DNA of 36,559 bases, taken from assembly GCA_937919685.1 (NCBI GenBank), contig CALFOM010000024.1:1-36559 (forward strand), given 5' to 3'. The stretch is from an uncultured Phycisphaera sp. GTDB taxonomy: Bacteria > Planctomycetota > Phycisphaerae > Phycisphaerales > SM1A02. The position numbers and the translations under genes were made by a program. Shown in pieces: positions 33,465 to 36,559 of this stretch; the stretch's first letter is position 1; each line of letters starts with the position of its first letter. Under the pieces are notes generated by a model. It saw nothing but the letters and a program-made list of their open reading frames with translations. It searched no databases and was not told where the DNA came from.

Positions 33465-34412
33465 TCAGAAGATCCCGAACCGATACGGGTCTTCAGGATC
33501 AAGGTAGAGCGTCGATTCCCCGGTAATCCACGCCCGGCCTGAGATGGTGGGAATAATTACTCCGGGTTCGGAACTCGCGCGCCAGGAACCGCTGAAGCGA
33601 GAGCCGATGATCGACTCCTGGATCCACGTCGCACCCTCTGCGAGCTTTCCGTCGGCGGCAAGGCACGCCAGTTTCGCACTGGTGCCCGTTCCGCAAGGCG
33701 AGCGGTCGTAGGCGCCACCCGGACAGAGCACGAAATTCCGCCCGTCGCCACCGTCTTTGGAAGGACCGAAGAGTTCGACGTGATCGATCGGCCCGCCGTG
33801 TGCACCGGCGCCGTCCAATCCTTCTGCGTTCATGACTCGACGGATGTTCGAGGCCAGTTCAGTGAGTTCCTTGCGACGATCGAACTCGACGGTCTCGCCG
33901 TGATCGTCGATCAACGCAAACCAATTGCCACCCCATGCGATATCCGCATGAACCAGCCGGTCATCGAGTTGCACGGGCACTCGGTGGCTCGTTCGGCGTG
34001 ATGCCACGTTCTCCACGGCGATGATTCCGTCCGGGCCGATGCGCGCGGTCACCGGGCCGACCGGGGTGTCGAGTCGAATGGTCTCGCCCGGCGTGGTCGA
34101 GGCTTGGCCGAGGTGTTGCAGGGTTCGGACCACACCAATCGTTCCGTGGACGCACATCCCGAGGGCGCCGGAATTGTTGACGAAGATGACCCCGGCGTCC
34201 GAGGCGGGTGATTCCGGCGGACGGAGAATCGCGCCCACCAAGGCCTCGGACCCGCGAGGTTCTCGCACGATGGCGGTTCGGATGTGATCGAATTCGGTGG
34301 TGAATCGACTCGCCTGCCGGGAAAGCGATCCGCCGCCAAGGTCCGGCCCGCCCCCCACGATTACTCGGGTGGGTTCACCTTCGGTATGGCTATCGATCAC
34401 CTTGATGGACAT
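33465..34412 (-). CDS. 4-hydroxyproline epimerase (proline racemase family)
   Basis: Interconverts trans-4-hydroxy-L-proline and cis-4-hydroxy-D-proline without cofactor, using two cysteines. The product is 315 residues, normal for the family. Cys87 (SGALGMCVHGTIG) and Cys240 (DRSPCGTGTSAK) are both present, so this should be an epimerase rather than a family dehydratase, where the first Cys is replaced. The first motif has Val where most relatives have Gly (MCVHG, not MCGHG). The start at 34412 (MSIKVIDSHTEGEPTRVIVGG) matches the family N-terminus; the track start is a TTG inside the exosortase gene. No clear Shine-Dalgarno is visible. Spacing is 85 bases from the exosortase stop and 74 to the lyase, suggesting an operon with the lyase. 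Confidence 0.92.
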   Translation of the reverse strand: MSIKVIDSHTEGEPTRVIVGGGPDLGGGSLSRQASRFTTEFDHIRTAIVREPRGSEALVGAILRPPESPASDAGVIFVNNSGALGMCVHGTIGVVRTLQHLGQASTTPGETIRLDTPVGPVTARIGPDGIIAVENVASRRTSHRVPVQLDDRLVHADIAWGGNWFALIDDHGETVEFDRRKELTELASNIRRVMNAEGLDGAGAHGGPIDHVELFGPSKDGGDGRNFVLCPGGAYDRSPCGTGTSAKLACLAADGKLAEGATWIQESIIGSRFSGSWRASSEPGVIIPTISGRAWITGESTLYLDPEDPYRFGIF

Positions 34413-34497
34413 GCCGCGGAAGGTAACCGAGACGGGATTCTTCGGTATGCCCGCAAGCCGGAGTCGCCTCGGGAGCGTGCGGCATCGAGAGCCCGGG

Positions 34498-36342
34498 TCA
34501 GGGGCCTTCAAAGTCGCGCCAGTCCGGGAGGATCTTGGCGAGTTCAGGGAGCAGCGCGGTGATGAAATCGGTCACCTGTGCTTCGAAGAGGGCGAGTATC
34601 TCATCGTCGTCCGACGCGCCTCTGGACGTGTACGTCGAGTTCAGCTGGATCTTGCAGTAGTAGGCGTACTCGGAGGTGAGGTCGAAGGCGACATTCTCGA
34701 CCGCCATGGCGCTGTCCGTGGTTCTGCCGTTGGCGACGAAGAAATATGCGCCCAGATTCCGCTGCGATGGATTTTCGGGATCCGTGAAGATCGTCGTACG
34801 GAGGGAGATCTCACCAATCGGAAGAGGGAGCTCGCTGGTAACGCCGGTGACCGGATCTGTGACGGAGATCACCTGATAGGGAAGGCCCGTCGCCCGGTTG
34901 AGGGTATCAGTGGCGGTGCCCAGATCGGGAAGGTCAAGATCGATGTTGAATGGACTGCGAACGGAGAGAAGTCCGCTCTTGGCCCAGCAGATCTCGGGAA
35001 CGTGCGGTGCAGTACCGGCAAGATCCGTGTAATACGCGAGATGAAGCTGAAGAAACCCCGGGACGTCCTCGGCGGTCGGAACGTAGTTTCGCTGGAGATA
35101 CTGATTCGTGCCGAGGACTTCGATGATCGTATCTCGGAAGACCTCATCCTCGCCGGATCTCTTCCAGCCGCCGATGGTGGTCGGCACGCTGGCGATCGCT
35201 TCCCGGGGTTGAACCTGCTTTTTCACGAGATGAAGGCCAAGCGCATCAACCGTGGTATTGATGGCGATTCCGCCCGTGAAGAGCAGCACGGCGGTGGCAA
35301 TGCAGATCGGAATCGCGGATCTAGGGAATCGAGGCGATGCCGCCTTCCGGGTCTCGGCGCTTCCGGCGCCTCGCCGAAGTCGATGTCCATCTTCGTCTTC
35401 GTCAAGTGGCTGGAGAAACCACATCAGAAGCATGAAGAGTCCGAAGGTGGGGATCATCCAGATGAGTCCCACCAGCGAATGGAATTCGCCGAACATGAAT
35501 TCCTCGCCGTTCATGCCGAGGATTCCAAGGGTGCAGATTCGGAGGACGTTGATGAAAATCGCGATCGGAAGTCCGGTGGTGATCAGGAGGAGGCGGAGCC
35601 ACCAGCGATCGAGACCGACGTAGGCGATGACGGTGCCAAGCGCGAGGAACGCCATGAGCATTCGCATGCCCGAGCAGGCTTCCGCCACATCTAGCGGATA
35701 CGTGTTGCCACCCGGGAGAAGAATCTCGATGTAGTTCCCCCGGAGCGGCAGCAGGTCATAGCCGATCAGGTCAAGCGCCTGCCAGGATCCCCATGCGGCC
35801 ATCGATTGCAACGGAAGGGTGATCTCGAGGAGCACCTTGTCGGTGATCCGCTGGCCGAAGACGAAGATATAAAGCAGCGGGAACCAGAGCCAGACAAGCG
35901 CTCGCCAACCGAGAATCGCGATGCAGCCGCCACTCAGCCCGAAGAAGACGCCGACCGCCCGCATGTTGTGGCTGTTAAGGAACGTCGACTCCGGTGCGAG
36001 CCAGGTCGCGGCGTACCAGAGGATGCCCAAGCCGATCAGGGCCAGTCCGCTCCAGGTGGATTGGAAGGGTCGAGCAAAGAGATCCGCCTTGTGCAGGAAG
36101 ACCACGTACAAGGCGATCAACGGAATGAAAAGCGTATGTCCCCAGTCCGCGGAATCGGTCGTGGCATAGTGGTACTGGAGAAGGAAGAAGTCGCGGAAGG
36201 CGAAGAAGAGCGCCCCGAGGATCGCCGCGCCGATGACCAGTGCCACGACGGGCGAGGGCACGAGGCACGCGGCCTCCTCGGAGGTCGGATCGATCTCGGT
36301 GGCTGGCGAATCGGTGTTTTTTTGAGTGTCTGAATTGACCAT
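34498..36342 (-). CDS. Exosortase fused to EpsI-like domain
   Basis: Inner-membrane cysteine transpeptidase of 614 residues, expected to cleave and anchor PEP-CTERM-type surface proteins. After a polar N-terminus (MVNSDTQKNTDSPATEIDPTSEE) come about eight to ten transmembrane helices. The three catalytic residues are in place: Cys223 in VAEACSGMRML, Arg268 in INVLRICTLG and His288 in GEFHSLVG. After a basic linker (HRLRRGAGSAETRK) a further helix leads into a soluble EpsI/DUF3485-like domain (about 350-614) with VPTTIGGWKRSGEDEVF and APHVPEICWAKSGL. Fusion of exosortase and EpsI in one chain is a known arrangement. The start is uncertain: ATG at 36342 suits the topology but has no purine-rich site. 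No PEP-CTERM substrate is in the window. Confidence 0.9.
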   Translation of the reverse strand: MVNSDTQKNTDSPATEIDPTSEEAACLVPSPVVALVIGAAILGALFFAFRDFFLLQYHYATTDSADWGHTLFIPLIALYVVFLHKADLFARPFQSTWSGLALIGLGILWYAATWLAPESTFLNSHNMRAVGVFFGLSGGCIAILGWRALVWLWFPLLYIFVFGQRITDKVLLEITLPLQSMAAWGSWQALDLIGYDLLPLRGNYIEILLPGGNTYPLDVAEACSGMRMLMAFLALGTVIAYVGLDRWWLRLLLITTGLPIAIFINVLRICTLGILGMNGEEFMFGEFHSLVGLIWMIPTFGLFMLLMWFLQPLDEDEDGHRLRRGAGSAETRKAASPRFPRSAIPICIATAVLLFTGGIAINTTVDALGLHLVKKQVQPREAIASVPTTIGGWKRSGEDEVFRDTIIEVLGTNQYLQRNYVPTAEDVPGFLQLHLAYYTDLAGTAPHVPEICWAKSGLLSVRSPFNIDLDLPDLGTATDTLNRATGLPYQVISVTDPVTGVTSELPLPIGEISLRTTIFTDPENPSQRNLGAYFFVANGRTTDSAMAVENVAFDLTSEYAYYCKIQLNSTYTSRGASDDDEILALFEAQVTDFITALLPELAKILPDWRDFEGP

Positions 36343-36559
36343 GGGGGGAATCGGATCGCCTGAGTACCGTGCCGGATAATCTCTACGTGACACGTATTGA
36401 CCGAAGTTGAACTGCCATTCGCACCGCTTGGCTATTGATGATCGTCCTTCTCGGGCGTTGATCCAGCGAGAACGTTTGATTTCTAGGCCATCTGAAGGTC
36501 GCCGCGACCGGTATGGTCCGAAAACCAACGGCATCGTATCCAAGGGCGTGCGTCATCGA
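36343..36559. other. Upstream region of the exosortase, right window edge
   Basis: About 217 bases with no supported gene; the exosortase frame stays open to 36543, but the extra 67 residues are basic, non-membrane and unlike an exosortase N-terminus. It presumably holds the exosortase promoter and leader. No clear -35/-10 pair or hairpin is seen. Confidence 0.4.

Noticed and set aside
34297-35694. Plus-strand ORF of 465 residues
   Set aside because: It is antisense to the exosortase-EpsI gene, which has all catalytic motifs; the ORF is rich in charged residues with no domain.

Overview
The window is GC-rich and densely coded. It most resembles a marine Planctomycetota chromosome, probably of the Phycisphaerae type; this is inferred, because no rRNA or other marker gene is present. 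The hints are two exported or lipid-anchored formylglycine sulfatases, an exosortase fused to an EpsI domain, intracellular GH38 and GH2 mannosidases around a large sodium:solute symporter, many ATGA-coupled genes, and frequent absence of a clear Shine-Dalgarno sequence. I found no tRNA, rRNA, CRISPR array, transposase or phage gene.

Region 1 (1-9261, minus strand). Read from right to left, a seven-gene operon encodes a small Cys-rich exported protein, a TolC-like outer-membrane lipoprotein, a periplasmic adaptor, a MacB/LolD-type ABC ATPase, two FtsX/MacB-type permeases and a His/Asp-tailed lipoprotein with a CPLPWDYCCE motif. Four-base ATGA overlaps tie the core genes together. A 34-bp perfect palindrome followed by a T-rich stretch ends the unit. 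The whole looks like a tripartite export machine with metal- or thiol-flavoured proteins at both ends, and it is my best candidate for a little-described system. After the terminator come xylulokinase (xylB) and the start of a small one-span membrane protein cut by the window edge.

Region 2 (9613-19786, plus strand). This is a mannoside-use locus: GH38 alpha-mannosidase, an NTF2/SnoaL-like protein, exonuclease I (sbcB), a 793-residue SSS symporter and a GH2 beta-mannosidase whose start overlaps the symporter stop. Neither glycosidase has a signal peptide, so oligosaccharides are probably imported first and cleaved in the cytoplasm. The DNA-repair gene sbcB is an odd insertion here.

Region 3 (19787-20346) is the longest stretch without a gene. 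It holds a 10-bp-arm inverted repeat, a 14-bp GC palindrome, a plus-strand terminator-like hairpin, and a heptamer array of eight perfect CCTTGAA copies plus three decayed ones. An unrecognised protein gene follows.

Region 4 (20907-27098). Two minus-strand sulfatases flank an OPT-family transporter and an MscS channel on the plus strand. The second sulfatase has a 9-bp tandem repeat that encodes an (Ala-Pro-Leu)n core in its lipoprotein signal peptide.

Region 5 (27286-30002) holds an aldo/keto reductase, a nucleotidyltransferase that may start at a rare AUU codon, and a LOG-family protein.

Region 6 (30054-34412) looks like a trans-4-hydroxy-L-proline degradation locus: 4-hydroxyproline epimerase, a DapA-family lyase (likely pyrroline-4-hydroxy-2-carboxylate deaminase) and an alpha-ketoglutarate-semialdehyde-type dehydrogenase. 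The last is translationally coupled to an unrecognised protein with ATP-grasp-like features. The D-hydroxyproline dehydrogenase step is not in the window. The window ends with the exosortase-EpsI fusion (34498-36342), which would anchor or sort PEP-CTERM-type surface proteins.
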